Shown here piece by piece: positions 17,687 through 27,161 of a stretch of 53,474 nt of DNA (positions are counted from its first letter, which is position 1; every line of letters starts with the position of its first letter). Source of the stretch: an uncultured Saprospiraceae bacterium (GTDB lineage: Bacteria; Bacteroidota; Bacteroidia; Chitinophagales; Saprospiraceae); NCBI GenBank assembly GCA_938028705.1, contig CALIZI010000277.1:1-53474 (forward strand). The letters are read 5' to 3'. The translations under genes were made by a program, and so were the position numbers. A model generated the notes under the pieces. The model was given only the letters and a program-made list of their open reading frames with translations, ran no database searches and was not told the DNA's origin.

Positions 17687-18676
17687 CTATGTTTCATTTT
17701 CGATTTCTTTCTTTAATTCGATGACAACTTCTATGGGAAGGTCTTGAATTTCAGCAACCTGCTCAACGCTAAGGTCGGTCATTTTTAGCATTTTCTTTGC
17801 TGCCTCTACATTTGCTTCTTGTCGAACTTCTTGTCGAACTTCTTGTCGAACCTCCTGTCGAACCTCCTGTCGAACTTCCTGCATTGCTTGTTTCTTGTAT
17901 TCAAGAATCTCTTTACGCTTCTTCATCAAATCCTCAATGAGTGGAATTTTTCTTTTTACTGTTGTGCTCATAATATCATATTTTGTACGTAATTCATTTT
18001 CAAGTTTAGTTTCTAAATTATTCGGTAAGATAACAAGTAAATAGATAAATTGCAATAACGAATCTATCTTATCGTCCGTCCAACCGCGTTCATAAGCCAG
18101 ATCTATTAATTTGCGTTTGAAGGTATAGCGCAACTCCTTATCATCCTTCGTATCATTGAGGTACTTTGCTGCCAATACCGCCAGTGCCATCGGATTATCA
18201 TTTTTCAAGAGTTCCGTCTCGTCTGCATCACATACGCGATAGACATTGAATTTATAGACAACACTTGTCCCCATAAATTCATACTCAAACCTGTCGCAGT
18301 TGTCCGGTACGGAATCACCCGTATAAATCACGAGTGCGGTGATATTTTCCTCACGTTTATCAAAAATACGATAAAAATACACAAACATCCGCCGCAAAAA
18401 GTCCTTATCAAACTTTGCCTGTACTTCAAAATGAATCAGTACGTAATGTTCCTTACCGTTTTTCAGATAAATTTTGGCGAGTTTATCTTTGCGCGTATTG
18501 CCCCCTTTAAACTTATCGGCGATGAGTTTGTGCAATTCTTTATCCAGAAATTCAACACCTTTACTTTGGTCGGCTATGGCGTAGATTTTCGGTAGAAAAA
18601 ATGCCATAGTGTTCCAAAAACGTTTCTCTATCAATTCTTTCCAGTGGGTATCGTGGTCAGGATGTAGCTCTTTCAT
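17687..18676 (-). CDS. Rpn family/PD-(D/E)XK nuclease (putative transposase-like)
   Basis: A 329-residue protein of the Rpn (recombination-promoting nuclease) and PDDEXK_2 transposase-like group. Features: N-terminal HWKELIEKRFWNTMAFFLP, FLDKELHKLIAD, the IHFEVQAKFDKDFLRRMF motif that carries the E-x-Q of the active site, and YFYRIFDKREENITALVIYTG. The C-terminal third is a helical tail: MKKRKEILEYKKQAMQ, five tandem QEVR units coded by a 12-bp repeat, then KMLKMTDLSVEQVAEIQDLP, a putative small helix-turn-helix. The family can stimulate RecA-independent recombination. It is the last gene of the minus-strand island. The repeat number may vary by slippage. Confidence 0.75.
   Translation of the reverse strand: MKELHPDHDTHWKELIEKRFWNTMAFFLPKIYAIADQSKGVEFLDKELHKLIADKFKGGNTRKDKLAKIYLKNGKEHYVLIHFEVQAKFDKDFLRRMFVYFYRIFDKREENITALVIYTGDSVPDNCDRFEYEFMGTSVVYKFNVYRVCDADETELLKNDNPMALAVLAAKYLNDTKDDKELRYTFKRKLIDLAYERGWTDDKIDSLLQFIYLLVILPNNLETKLENELRTKYDIMSTTVKRKIPLIEDLMKKRKEILEYKKQAMQEVRQEVRQEVRQEVRQEVRQEANVEAAKKMLKMTDLSVEQVAEIQDLPIEVVIELKKEIENET
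17817..17880. repeat. 12-bp tandem repeat coding QEVR
   Basis: About five tandem copies of a 12-bp unit (GTCGAACCTCCT type on the plus strand). A shorter three-copy version lies at about 17548-17587 in the duplicated tail. Being a multiple of three, changes in number keep the frame. Confidence 0.8.
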
Positions 18677-18782
18677 ATTTTGGATTTTGGTGAATGAGCT
18701 TGCAAGATATGAAAAAATGATATGTTTTTTTATTTAAATAGGGTAATCAACGATAAAGAAATAAATATTATCAACTGACTTT

Positions 18783-20750
18783 TCAAAACGTCTTAAACTT
18801 ATTTTTCATATAATGTCTTAAATTCCATTTTTTTGTGGTGTCCAAAGCACGTTCAAGCACAATTAATTTTTGGTCAGTATGGGTTTTGAAATGGGTTACG
18901 GTCTCATCTTCAATGTTGGTATCCAAGCAGATTAAAGTGCTTTTATTGCCATCGTCAGCCAAGAGGATGTCATTGTGTTTGAACGTGTTTTGTTTCGTCA
19001 GCGTATAATTCAGCCGAAAACCATTTTTTAATAATACTTCTGTAATAATATCATTTTTACTAAAAATAGTAACCAATTGCGCTTCTTTTTCGCGGATATA
19101 TTTTTCTAATAATTCGATATTTTCCTCGTCGGTCAATTCGGGCTCAGGTGCGTAATCCACTCTCGGAAAATTAGATTTTTGTAATTTGAATACCTTGAAA
19201 CCCAAGCCTTTTACATCCGTTGATTTATTTTCTTCAATGATATTTTTGATGACCCGCTTGTTGCGCTCAATGGTGATGTCGCTGATTTTTTTGTAGCCCG
19301 CTTTATAGGCTTCACTTTTTTCAGCGGTAGCTTCCGGCAGTTGGATTAAGATATATTTTCGGCTGCCACCGTCGGCTTGATTGAGTTCCGTAACGGCTTG
19401 CCCCGTACTGCCCGAACCCGCAAAAAAATCCAAAATAATATCGTTTTTTTGAATAATAAATTTAAATACATGTTTTAAAAAATTGACAGATTTCGGATTA
19501 TTAAATACCTTTTTATCGCCCATCAATTTCTTCAATTGTGCGCTCGTAGCTCTGTTATCTTCATAATAATAACTTTTTAATTTTTGCATCACCGTATCCA
19601 AGCGTTTTTTGATTTTTGGAATGGTCGTTTCGTCTTTGCCCCACATTACATCTCCTCTTTCTGCTGCTGCATCTATGGTGGTTTTCGGGAAGCGATAACC
19701 GTAATCGGGTTTTGCACAGACTTTTCCGGTAACAGGGTGGATGATGTCGTAATCGTAGCCACCGGGGCGGGTATTGGCAGAGTTGCCGGGATAAAAAACG
19801 CCTTGTTCATCTACGTAAGAGTAATGCGAAACACCCAATAAATCATCCGTATTGGCGTGGCGGCGAATCCACTTTCTGAGTTCGGTTTGGATGCGCTCTG
19901 TGTCATTGCCGAATTGTTGTTTCAAGGTCTCGTATTGTGCTTGTATCAGTTGTCCTTTTTCGGACGGCACTTCCCAAAAATCCTGTTTATCAATGTTTTT
20001 TAAATAACATAAAACGTATTCATGTTCTGTCGCAACTTGCGTGGGATTATTGTCGGTGGCGGTTTGCCAGACGATTTGCCCTGCAAAATTTCGCTCACCG
20101 AATACTTCGTCGCAGAGCTTCCGCAGGTGGTGTACCTCCTTGTCGTCAATGGAAATAAATATCACGCCATCCTCACGCAACAACTGTCGGGCAATGAGCA
20201 GACGACTGTACATCATATTAAGCCAATTGCTATGAAAACGCCCGTCTGATTCCATATTGGTGTCGATTTTATAGCCGTTTTCAGTCATCTGCGTATCTTC
20301 CCAATATGATTTTTTGTCTTGTCTGAAATTGTCGGTATAGACAAAATCTTTTCCGGTATTATAGGGCGGGTCTATGTAAATGCACTTGATGTGTTCGCGG
20401 TAGCTTTGGCTCAATAGTTTGAGTACGGCTAAGTTCTCACCTTCGATGATAATGTTTTCGGATTCGTCAGGATTTACGCTGCGTGATTCATCATAAATGA
20501 GCGTAGCATCCGTAGGGGTGAATGCCTCGCGTTTGGATTTGCTTTTGCCAAACCACTGAAATCCATATCGCTCGTTTTCGGTGATAAGACTTGGGTTAAT
20601 AACTTTTTTGAGTTCATTGATATTGAGCGTACCGTCATTGGTGAAGAGGTCGGGCATGAGCTGCTTTAATTGCTCCAAACGGGCTTGGTGCCAATCAGGT
20701 GATTGGATGCTTATGATTGGATTTTCGGTGTTTTTGGCGTGGTCATTCAT
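18783..20750 (-). CDS. Type III restriction-modification methyltransferase (Mod)
   Basis: A 655-residue adenine-N6 DNA methyltransferase that also provides sequence recognition for the type III complex. Motif IV YIDPPYNTGKDF (residues ~122-133) precedes motif I DFFAGSGSTGQAV (~445), the beta-class order used by type III Mod proteins. The N-terminal SPDWHQARLEQLKQLMPDLF, the GENLAVLKLL stretch and the RKYILIQLPE segment are typical. Its nuclease partner Res (24128-26728) is on the same strand but is separated by two ATPase-nuclease genes. The AT-rich palindrome at 20767-20905 lies at its 5' end. Methylation specificity cannot be read from the sequence. Confidence 0.92.
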   Translation of the reverse strand: MNDHAKNTENPIISIQSPDWHQARLEQLKQLMPDLFTNDGTLNINELKKVINPSLITENERYGFQWFGKSKSKREAFTPTDATLIYDESRSVNPDESENIIIEGENLAVLKLLSQSYREHIKCIYIDPPYNTGKDFVYTDNFRQDKKSYWEDTQMTENGYKIDTNMESDGRFHSNWLNMMYSRLLIARQLLREDGVIFISIDDKEVHHLRKLCDEVFGERNFAGQIVWQTATDNNPTQVATEHEYVLCYLKNIDKQDFWEVPSEKGQLIQAQYETLKQQFGNDTERIQTELRKWIRRHANTDDLLGVSHYSYVDEQGVFYPGNSANTRPGGYDYDIIHPVTGKVCAKPDYGYRFPKTTIDAAAERGDVMWGKDETTIPKIKKRLDTVMQKLKSYYYEDNRATSAQLKKLMGDKKVFNNPKSVNFLKHVFKFIIQKNDIILDFFAGSGSTGQAVTELNQADGGSRKYILIQLPEATAEKSEAYKAGYKKISDITIERNKRVIKNIIEENKSTDVKGLGFKVFKLQKSNFPRVDYAPEPELTDEENIELLEKYIREKEAQLVTIFSKNDIITEVLLKNGFRLNYTLTKQNTFKHNDILLADDGNKSTLICLDTNIEDETVTHFKTHTDQKLIVLERALDTTKKWNLRHYMKNKFKTF

Positions 20751-20766
20751 TTTTTAATTTGTAATA

Positions 20767-20905
20767 TGGTTCTACTGAAATAGACGTATTTTTTTTAATT
20801 TATTTAAAATAAATTAAATTTATAAATATTTATTTTTTTAATACAATAAATATTATAAAATAATTTTAATTAATTTAAAAATACCTATATTTCAATACGA
20901 CCTCA
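20767..20905. repeat. AT-rich palindrome, copy of the repeat at 39420-39590
   Basis: GAAATAGACGTATTTTTT on the left and AAAAATACCTATATTTC on the right are inverted. Read on the minus strand, GGTCGTATTGAAATATAGG and what follows match 39420 onward (GGTCGCACTAAAATATAGG) through the AT-rich centre, so the two are members of one dispersed family. Confidence 0.7.
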
Positions 20906-20921
20906 ACATAGAAGATACAGA

Positions 20922-22377
20922 CTATCGTTCCCAAATTTCCGCTTCCCAAGCGGCTACATTGCGCTCCTTTTGGGAGAACCCGATGCCGACCAGATAAATC
21001 GTTTTTTCGACATTGATGTATGATTGTATATAATCTCGTTTTTTAATTTGTTCGATGGCATTTTCGGCGGGTTCGTCCAATTTAAATTCCATCAGATACA
21101 GAAATTTCGGGGTTTGTACCATTAAGTCCAGTCGCCCTTTATGCTTGGTCACTTCCGACTCTACATCCAAACTCAAAAAGGTCATGATGAGGTAAATTAT
21201 CGTATGAAAATAACCTTCCCACATCTTGATTAGACACTCTTTCAGACTACTCTAACAATTTTTTTGTAAAGGCTATATACATCTCTTTATTGGGATAACC
21301 CAGTAAATAATTAGGCACCGTTGTTTTGTATTCTATCTCCTTAATTGTTAAATATCCTGCTTGAAAAAGTAAGCCTACCATGTCAAATTCTATAATTGAA
21401 AATTCGTTGAAAAAAATACTATAAACTTTTACTTGTTCAAAATCATCCGGATTGATGTGCTTATTTCGAGTAGCTTTTACCAGAAAAGTCGGTGTACTCA
21501 CAGCGAACCCAAAACTATCAAAACGTTTTTGAGCGAAAAAACTCATGATGGAGGAAGGATTATACTGTTTAGTTTTGCCGTCCCAAGAATAACCACCATA
21601 CCATGAATGTATATTTTCAAGCAATTCTTCATTTGTAGTATTAAAATGTGCTGCGGCAGACTGAATGTAACTTCCAAAATAAGTCAGTAACTCGGCTTGA
21701 GTTATCCCAGTCAACACAAATTCTTTTGAGCTTAACGTCAAATCTATCAAATTATTTAAATCCGAAAATAAACTCATTTTTCCGCATTTAGAAACGCCTG
21801 TGACAAGTAAAAAGTGGAGGTATCCTTGTGCCTCCAAACTCTTGATAAACGCAAAAAATGCTGCTAAAACATCACTATTAGCCTTTGCTTTTTCCGGCTC
21901 CATTATAAAATCTATAATCGGTTTGTCGTATTCATCTATTAATATGACGACTCTATTATATTTGGTGGAGAGTTGCTTGACTAAAGCATTCAATTGAACC
22001 CTAATATTTGTATCAGGCAATTCTATTCCAAAATTTCGACCATAATCTTGAAGGATATGACTTATCGCTAATTCAAGCTTGTCTGGTTCACATTTGTAAC
22101 CGCAAGCTGCAAAATTAAACTCCAAAACAGGATGTTTCTTCCATGTATAATCTGTCTGTTCGGCAATATACAAACCCTTAAACAAGTCCTTTTCTCCATC
22201 AAAAATATATCGTAAGGTACTCAGTAACAAAGATTTACCAAAGCGACGAGGACGCGACAGGAAATACAATGCACCTTTATCCAAAAGTTCATAGATTTGC
22301 CGCGTCTTATCTATATACAGATAGCCGTCTTCTATGATTCTTTTAAAATTTTGTAGCCCTATCGGTAATTTTTTCAT
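20922..22377 (-). pseudogene. Decayed paralogue of the AAA-ATPase-like/DUF1703 gene
   Basis: Frame one (21247-22377, 376 residues) carries the ATPase half: RPRRFGKSLLLSTLRYIF (Walker A) and RVVILIDEYDKPI (Walker B). It stops at a TAG after TKKLLE. A second frame (20922-21224) codes the last 100 residues of the family, including GRLDLMVQTPKFLYLMEFKL, the PD-(D/E)XK-like D...ExK. Compared with the intact neighbour at 22390-24003, about 65 codons between the two are missing and the frames differ. The ATPase half is only about 55-60% like the neighbour, while the last 100 residues differ at just two positions, a sign of gene conversion. The ATPase part might still be translated alone. Confidence 0.8.
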
Positions 22378-22389
22378 GCCTGATATGGT

Positions 22390-23985
22390 TTATCGTTCCC
22401 AAATTTCCGCTTCCCAAGCGGCTACATTGCGCTCCTTTTGAGAGAACCCGATGCCGACCAGATAAATCGTTTTTTCGACGTTGATGTATGATTGTATATA
22501 ATCTCGTTTTTTAATTTGTTCGATGGCAGTTTCGGCGGGTTCGTCCAATTTAAATTCCATCAGATACAGAAATTTCGGGGTCTGTACCATTAAGTCCAGT
22601 CGCCCTTTATGCTTGGTCACTTCCGATTGTACATCCAAACTCAAAAAAGTCATGATGAGGTAAATTATCGTATGAAAATAACCTTCCCACATCTTGAAGG
22701 ATTCCTCATCCGGTTTGTTTTTAGGGTGCAAATGGTAGGAAATATCGGCAAATAATACTTTCAATTGACGAATAAATACTTCCAAGTCTCCTTCCTCAAG
22801 CCCTTCCTGTATTCTGAGGAGTGCATTGCCGACTGTGCCTTGTTGTTTGTAAGTAAATGCCTGCAATAAGTGGTGTGTAAATGAGTGATGCACTTCAATA
22901 TTAGGATACCCCAAAAGATAGTTGGTCCGGTATCCGCGTTGCTCTGTCCGCTTGACAGTCAGGTAGCCGGTTTGGAAAAGTAAACCCAACATTTCGAGGT
23001 CTTCCAATGAAAATTTATCGAAAAAATCAATATTTACTTTAGTTTCTTCCAATTCTTGCGGGTCAATACCTCTGTCTCTTATCGTCTCCACCAGAAAAGT
23101 AGGAGTGCCGGTAGCAAACCAAAAATTGCCAAAGTATTTTTTTTTGAAAAAATTGAGTACAGAAAATGGATTGTACAGCTTGGTCATACCGTCAAAAGAA
23201 TAACCATTATACCATAATTGTACACCTTTGAGCAGTTCCTCGCGACTCATCTTTAAATGTCTGGCAGCAGATTGTATATAATCATTTTCAAAATATATTA
23301 ATAATTCATTATGTGTGATTCCCAATAAATCATACGCGAATGGATCAATAGTCAAATCCTGCAAATTATTCAAATCTGAAAACAGGCTGACCTTACTGAA
23401 TTTGGATACGCCCGTGATGAATAAAAACCGAAGATGTTTTTGGTAATCCAAATCTTTTAGAGGGGAAAAAAACTCTCGCAGGACAGCCCGATTTTTCCGG
23501 GCTTTCTCGGGTTCGGTCAGGAAATCTATGATAGGTTTGTCGTATTCATCAATCAACACAACTACGGGGGCATGTTTTTCGGCAATACGTTTGACCAAAA
23601 AATTAAACTGTAAGCGAATATCCGAATCAGGAATTTCTACATCATATTGTTTTGCATAATCCTGAAGGATGTAGGTAATGCCTTTCTCAAGACTTGCGGT
23701 TTCTTTACCAATTATTGCAAAATTAAACTCCAAAACAGGGTATTTTTTCCAGTCATAATCCGTCTGTTCGGCAATATACAAGCCCTTAAACAAGTCCTTT
23801 TCTCCATCAAAAATATATCGCAAGGTACTTAGCAATAAGGATTTACCAAAACGACGCGGACGCGAAAGGAAGTATAATTTCCCTTTATCCACCAAGTCAT
23901 AAACCTGCCGCGTCTTATCTACGTATAGATAGCCGTATTCTATGATTTCTTTAAAATTTTGTAGCCCTATCGGTAATTTCTTCAT
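22390..23985 (-). CDS. AAA-ATPase-like protein with C-terminal PD-(D/E)XK (DUF1703) domain
   Basis: A ~531-residue cytoplasmic protein of the AAA-ATPase_like (PF09820)/DUF1703 (PF08011) family, abundant in Bacteroidota, with no settled role. Start taken at MKKLPIGLQNFKEII (ATG at 23985), matching the paralogue; the frame extends to 24003. Walker A RPRRFGKSLLLST (~residues 45-57), Walker B VVVLIDEYDKPI (~150), then FITGVSKFSKVSLFSDLNNL, a conserved family stretch. The C-terminal nuclease-like site is DLMVQTPKFLYLMEFKLDEP. It sits between res and mod of the type III system in the same orientation. A defence accessory or mobile passenger are both possible. Confidence 0.8.
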   Translation of the reverse strand: MKKLPIGLQNFKEIIEYGYLYVDKTRQVYDLVDKGKLYFLSRPRRFGKSLLLSTLRYIFDGEKDLFKGLYIAEQTDYDWKKYPVLEFNFAIIGKETASLEKGITYILQDYAKQYDVEIPDSDIRLQFNFLVKRIAEKHAPVVVLIDEYDKPIIDFLTEPEKARKNRAVLREFFSPLKDLDYQKHLRFLFITGVSKFSKVSLFSDLNNLQDLTIDPFAYDLLGITHNELLIYFENDYIQSAARHLKMSREELLKGVQLWYNGYSFDGMTKLYNPFSVLNFFKKKYFGNFWFATGTPTFLVETIRDRGIDPQELEETKVNIDFFDKFSLEDLEMLGLLFQTGYLTVKRTEQRGYRTNYLLGYPNIEVHHSFTHHLLQAFTYKQQGTVGNALLRIQEGLEEGDLEVFIRQLKVLFADISYHLHPKNKPDEESFKMWEGYFHTIIYLIMTFLSLDVQSEVTKHKGRLDLMVQTPKFLYLMEFKLDEPAETAIEQIKKRDYIQSYINVEKTIYLVGIGFSQKERNVAAWEAEIWER

Positions 23986-24127
23986 GCCTGATATATTCCA
24001 CAAAAATAATAAAATGTACTGACTTATTTATTTCTTAATCGTGGTTGCTACTACTCTTTTATGATATTTGCTATATGAGTTCTTGTATTTTTTGTTTGAG
24101 CCGTTCGCGTTCTACGATAGATGTCCT

Positions 24128-26728
24128 TCACTTCACCTCCTCTACCTCCACCCCCAAAGCCGCAAAACACTTCACCGCAAAGTCCATTTTACGGCTATCC
24201 TTCTCCTTAGTTTCAATGACAATATAACGTTCATCTTCCGTTCCATTCTGCGGATTTTTACGTTTTACTGCCATAGCAAAATCGGGCGTATAGCTCCCGA
24301 TGGGTGTGGGGATACTGTAATGAGCTGGAAGTTTCATCAGGCAAATCACCTTATCGTCGGTATCGGCGGACAGGGCAAAACGGCTTTGGATGTCCTTGTC
24401 AACGGGCATTTTATTATATACACCTTTGTTGGGCGTGTTGATGTATTGGCGGTCATTGAGTTGTCGGGTAAAATCAGGAAAGTCAAAAGGAAATTGACCT
24501 TCAATACGGTGATATGTTATGCCATTGAGCATTTCTTCCGACAAAATTCCTCTGATAAGCGTGGTAGCTTGTTGGATAAATTGCGGTGGATTTTTGGCGA
24601 TATATTGCATGTTAATTTTTGCAATAATTTCCGTCATCGTGTGGTGGCTCAATCCTGTATGTTCGCTGATTTCCTGTACGATGTCCAAAGGTGTGTAATT
24701 TGCTTTTAGGCGGTAATGTGCTTTATCGCTTGATGTATCTGCAATATGTTTTTCGGAAATTGAAGTGATAGAATGACTAGTGACTTCCGCCACATAATCC
24801 TCAATTTTAATATCGTTTAATGCCCTTACAGACTTGCTGATTAAGGCTTGTTCGTCAAAAGTGACGGTGTAATCCATCTTCTGAGCGATGACCTTCCAAA
24901 GGCGTTTGAAGGCTTCATTGACTGTCCTGTTTTTGGTACGTTGAAAGTGGATGTCGTTTTGTTTTTTGCCCTTGTGCGTATGTGTCATACCCGCTCCTGC
25001 GATGGGCGTTCCGTAGGCTTCTTTTATCTCCTGTTGGTATTGTGTGACGAAAGTTTCGTAGCTTTCATTCGGGATGACGGTCAGTTGATTTACTATTGCA
25101 TCTGGTGTGTCGTATATTCGTTGACCGTTGGTATTCAGACAAATACGCAGCCCTCTGCCGATTTCCTGCCGTTTTTTGATGTCTGAATACGAATGGCTTA
25201 AAGTAGCAATATTAAAAATATTCGGATTATCCCAACCGACACCCAAAGCCGAGTGCGAAAAGATAAATTCTATCCGATTCGCAAGCATATCGCCGTAACG
25301 CAACAAGCCCGCTTTGTCTTTCAAAATAGCATCAAACACATCTTTGTTTTTACGCATAGATGTGGGGTTGTCCGTAAATTCATGCTTCTTGGTTTTGGCA
25401 AAATACGCACCTTGTACCGCTTCAATTTGCGCTTCGGAGACTTGTTGATTATCGTGAAACTGCGGGTATATTTTTTTGTATTTTTGTATAAATAAATTTT
25501 TAATTACAGGATTATCGCCAACATAATTTGCCACTTTATCAATAAAAATAAAAGACAGGCATTTGATGTCTTTTTTCCGCAGTTCTTGTTTTTTTGTAAA
25601 ATGTCGAATTATCAGCCACTCCAATTGCAATGCCCAAATATCCTGCATATTGAGTGAAGTTTGTTTTTCGGAAATTTGCGTACCATTGGAGAATGTAACC
25701 AACCATTTTCCGCTATTCAGATTTTTGTTGATGCGCTCCACATTATAATGAAGATAGCTTGGATTGTTGGTGGCTGTGCCGAGATTTGCACCGACTTTGA
25801 GCCACTTGGTGGACTTGAAATCAAACTTTCCGCTTTTGGATTGATGCCATGCTTTGAGTTTTACCCGAATCGTACCTTTGTTATTTTCTGCTTCGGCGAG
25901 TTCGAGTTTTGAGGTCGCTTCATCGTGTTTTTCGGTGACGGTGAGGACTTCAATTTTTTTGACCAAAGCCTGTCGGTAGCTGTCGTAAGGGCTGAGTCGG
26001 TACAGTCTGTTTTTGACCACCTTGTGGGTTGCCGAGTAGCGAATTTTGAACAGCGGATTAAGTTTTGCAATTTGTGTCGTGGAATTTTCGGTGTCCATAC
26101 CTTCCTGCGGTTCGTCCATGATGATGACGGGATTGGTGTGTCCGATAGCTTCAATAAAAGGCATATCGGCAAAGAGATTTTCCCTTCGGGCTTGGTTCAA
26201 AATCTTATCTTCGGAATTGAAAGAAGCCAAAGTCATCACCATGATTTGCGGATGCTGTTCTTCGATAAAACGAGTGACATTATGGAGTTTTTTGCTATTA
26301 TATTCAAATGATTTTGGTGTGAAACCGTATATATCTTCAAGCTGATTTTTGAAGGTGGAGAGCGTATTCAACACGCCTTGTCGAATCGCCACAGAAGGCA
26401 CAAGTATGATGAATTTTGTAAAACCATAATGCTTGAAAAGTTCGTAAATAGACTTGATATAGACGAGCGTTTTGCCCGTTCCGGTTTCCATTTCAATGGT
26501 CAGTTCGCGTTCATTGGTCAGTTGGGCAATGTCGTCAGGAATGCCGTTTTTCAGTACAACGGATTGTATGTTTGCCATTAATTCCTGTGCCGATAAGGAA
26601 CAAATATTCGCCCGAATGCCATCCGTACAGGCATTGTCGAAAGTGTTTTTTTCATTACCATCAAATACATCTACTACCGACTTGATTGCCGCTTCTTGAT
26701 ATGGTAGTCGTTCTAATTTGATTTGCAT
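24128..26728 (-). CDS. Type III restriction endonuclease subunit Res
   Basis: An 866-residue helicase-nuclease that cuts DNA with Mod after ATP-driven communication between two unmethylated sites. Motifs in order: N-terminal MQIKLERLPYQEAAIKSV, Walker A METGTGKTLVYIKSIYEL (~93), DEAD-like box IIMDEPQEGMD (~195), SATHK, then FSHSALGVGWDNPNIF and QEIGRGLRICL (motifs V and VI), and a C-terminal PD-(D/E)XK site YTPDFA ... YIVIETKEKDS. It is a little shorter than many Res proteins (often 900-1000 residues) but no break is visible. After its stop the same frame codes RTSIVERERLKQKIQELI and a second stop. It is expected to work with the Mod at 18783-20750. Confidence 0.9.
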   Translation of the reverse strand: MQIKLERLPYQEAAIKSVVDVFDGNEKNTFDNACTDGIRANICSLSAQELMANIQSVVLKNGIPDDIAQLTNERELTIEMETGTGKTLVYIKSIYELFKHYGFTKFIILVPSVAIRQGVLNTLSTFKNQLEDIYGFTPKSFEYNSKKLHNVTRFIEEQHPQIMVMTLASFNSEDKILNQARRENLFADMPFIEAIGHTNPVIIMDEPQEGMDTENSTTQIAKLNPLFKIRYSATHKVVKNRLYRLSPYDSYRQALVKKIEVLTVTEKHDEATSKLELAEAENNKGTIRVKLKAWHQSKSGKFDFKSTKWLKVGANLGTATNNPSYLHYNVERINKNLNSGKWLVTFSNGTQISEKQTSLNMQDIWALQLEWLIIRHFTKKQELRKKDIKCLSFIFIDKVANYVGDNPVIKNLFIQKYKKIYPQFHDNQQVSEAQIEAVQGAYFAKTKKHEFTDNPTSMRKNKDVFDAILKDKAGLLRYGDMLANRIEFIFSHSALGVGWDNPNIFNIATLSHSYSDIKKRQEIGRGLRICLNTNGQRIYDTPDAIVNQLTVIPNESYETFVTQYQQEIKEAYGTPIAGAGMTHTHKGKKQNDIHFQRTKNRTVNEAFKRLWKVIAQKMDYTVTFDEQALISKSVRALNDIKIEDYVAEVTSHSITSISEKHIADTSSDKAHYRLKANYTPLDIVQEISEHTGLSHHTMTEIIAKINMQYIAKNPPQFIQQATTLIRGILSEEMLNGITYHRIEGQFPFDFPDFTRQLNDRQYINTPNKGVYNKMPVDKDIQSRFALSADTDDKVICLMKLPAHYSIPTPIGSYTPDFAMAVKRKNPQNGTEDERYIVIETKEKDSRKMDFAVKCFAALGVEVEEVK

Positions 26729-26746
26729 TGGAAGGTGGATTAACGG

Positions 26747-27161
26747 CTATATTTCAACAAGTTCGTCATACAATACCCATTTTTGTGTTTCGGAAAATTC
26801 AAAATTTTCGGTCAAAATTTTCAATAAATCAACATTGCCAATTAGTATTTTCTCAGCAAAAACCATTTTCATAATACGGAGAAAAATCTCATTGGTATCC
26901 AACGGTTCGTCAGATAACCAAGCCTCAATGCTACTGATAAATTTTTCGATAATCATTATATCTGAACCCACCTGCAAGTTATCCGGCAGGGCTGATTTTC
27001 GGAAAGTCACCAATACATCACCTTTTATCACCATAACCCGAAAAAGGGTCAAGCACAGTGTCACCCTCCTCCGAATACTTTTCGATCAACGATTTCAAGT
27101 CATTGGAAGGCTTCTTTCCCCAATATTTGTGCATTTCATACCTATCTCTTTTTTGTTTCAT
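26747..27161 (-). pseudogene. Internally deleted DNA methyltransferase
   Basis: From an ATG at 27161 the first ~44 residues are a methyltransferase N-terminus (MHKYWGKKPSNDLKSL, then DTVLDPFSGYG with SAM-binding motif I). The frame then ends after DKR. In another frame, overlapping at the same point, ~90 residues (DVLVTFRKSALPDN ... LYDELVEI) look like the C-terminal end of such a protein. The catalytic middle (the PPY motif) is absent. The simplest reading is a deletion of several hundred bases with a frameshift. The HNH gene upstream now runs in frame into this remnant. Assignment of the C-terminal piece is inferred from position. Confidence 0.6.

Noticed and set aside
20922-21224. A separate 100-residue protein gene
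   Set aside because: It is the detached tail of the neighbouring ATPase-nuclease pseudogene and lacks its own start context.
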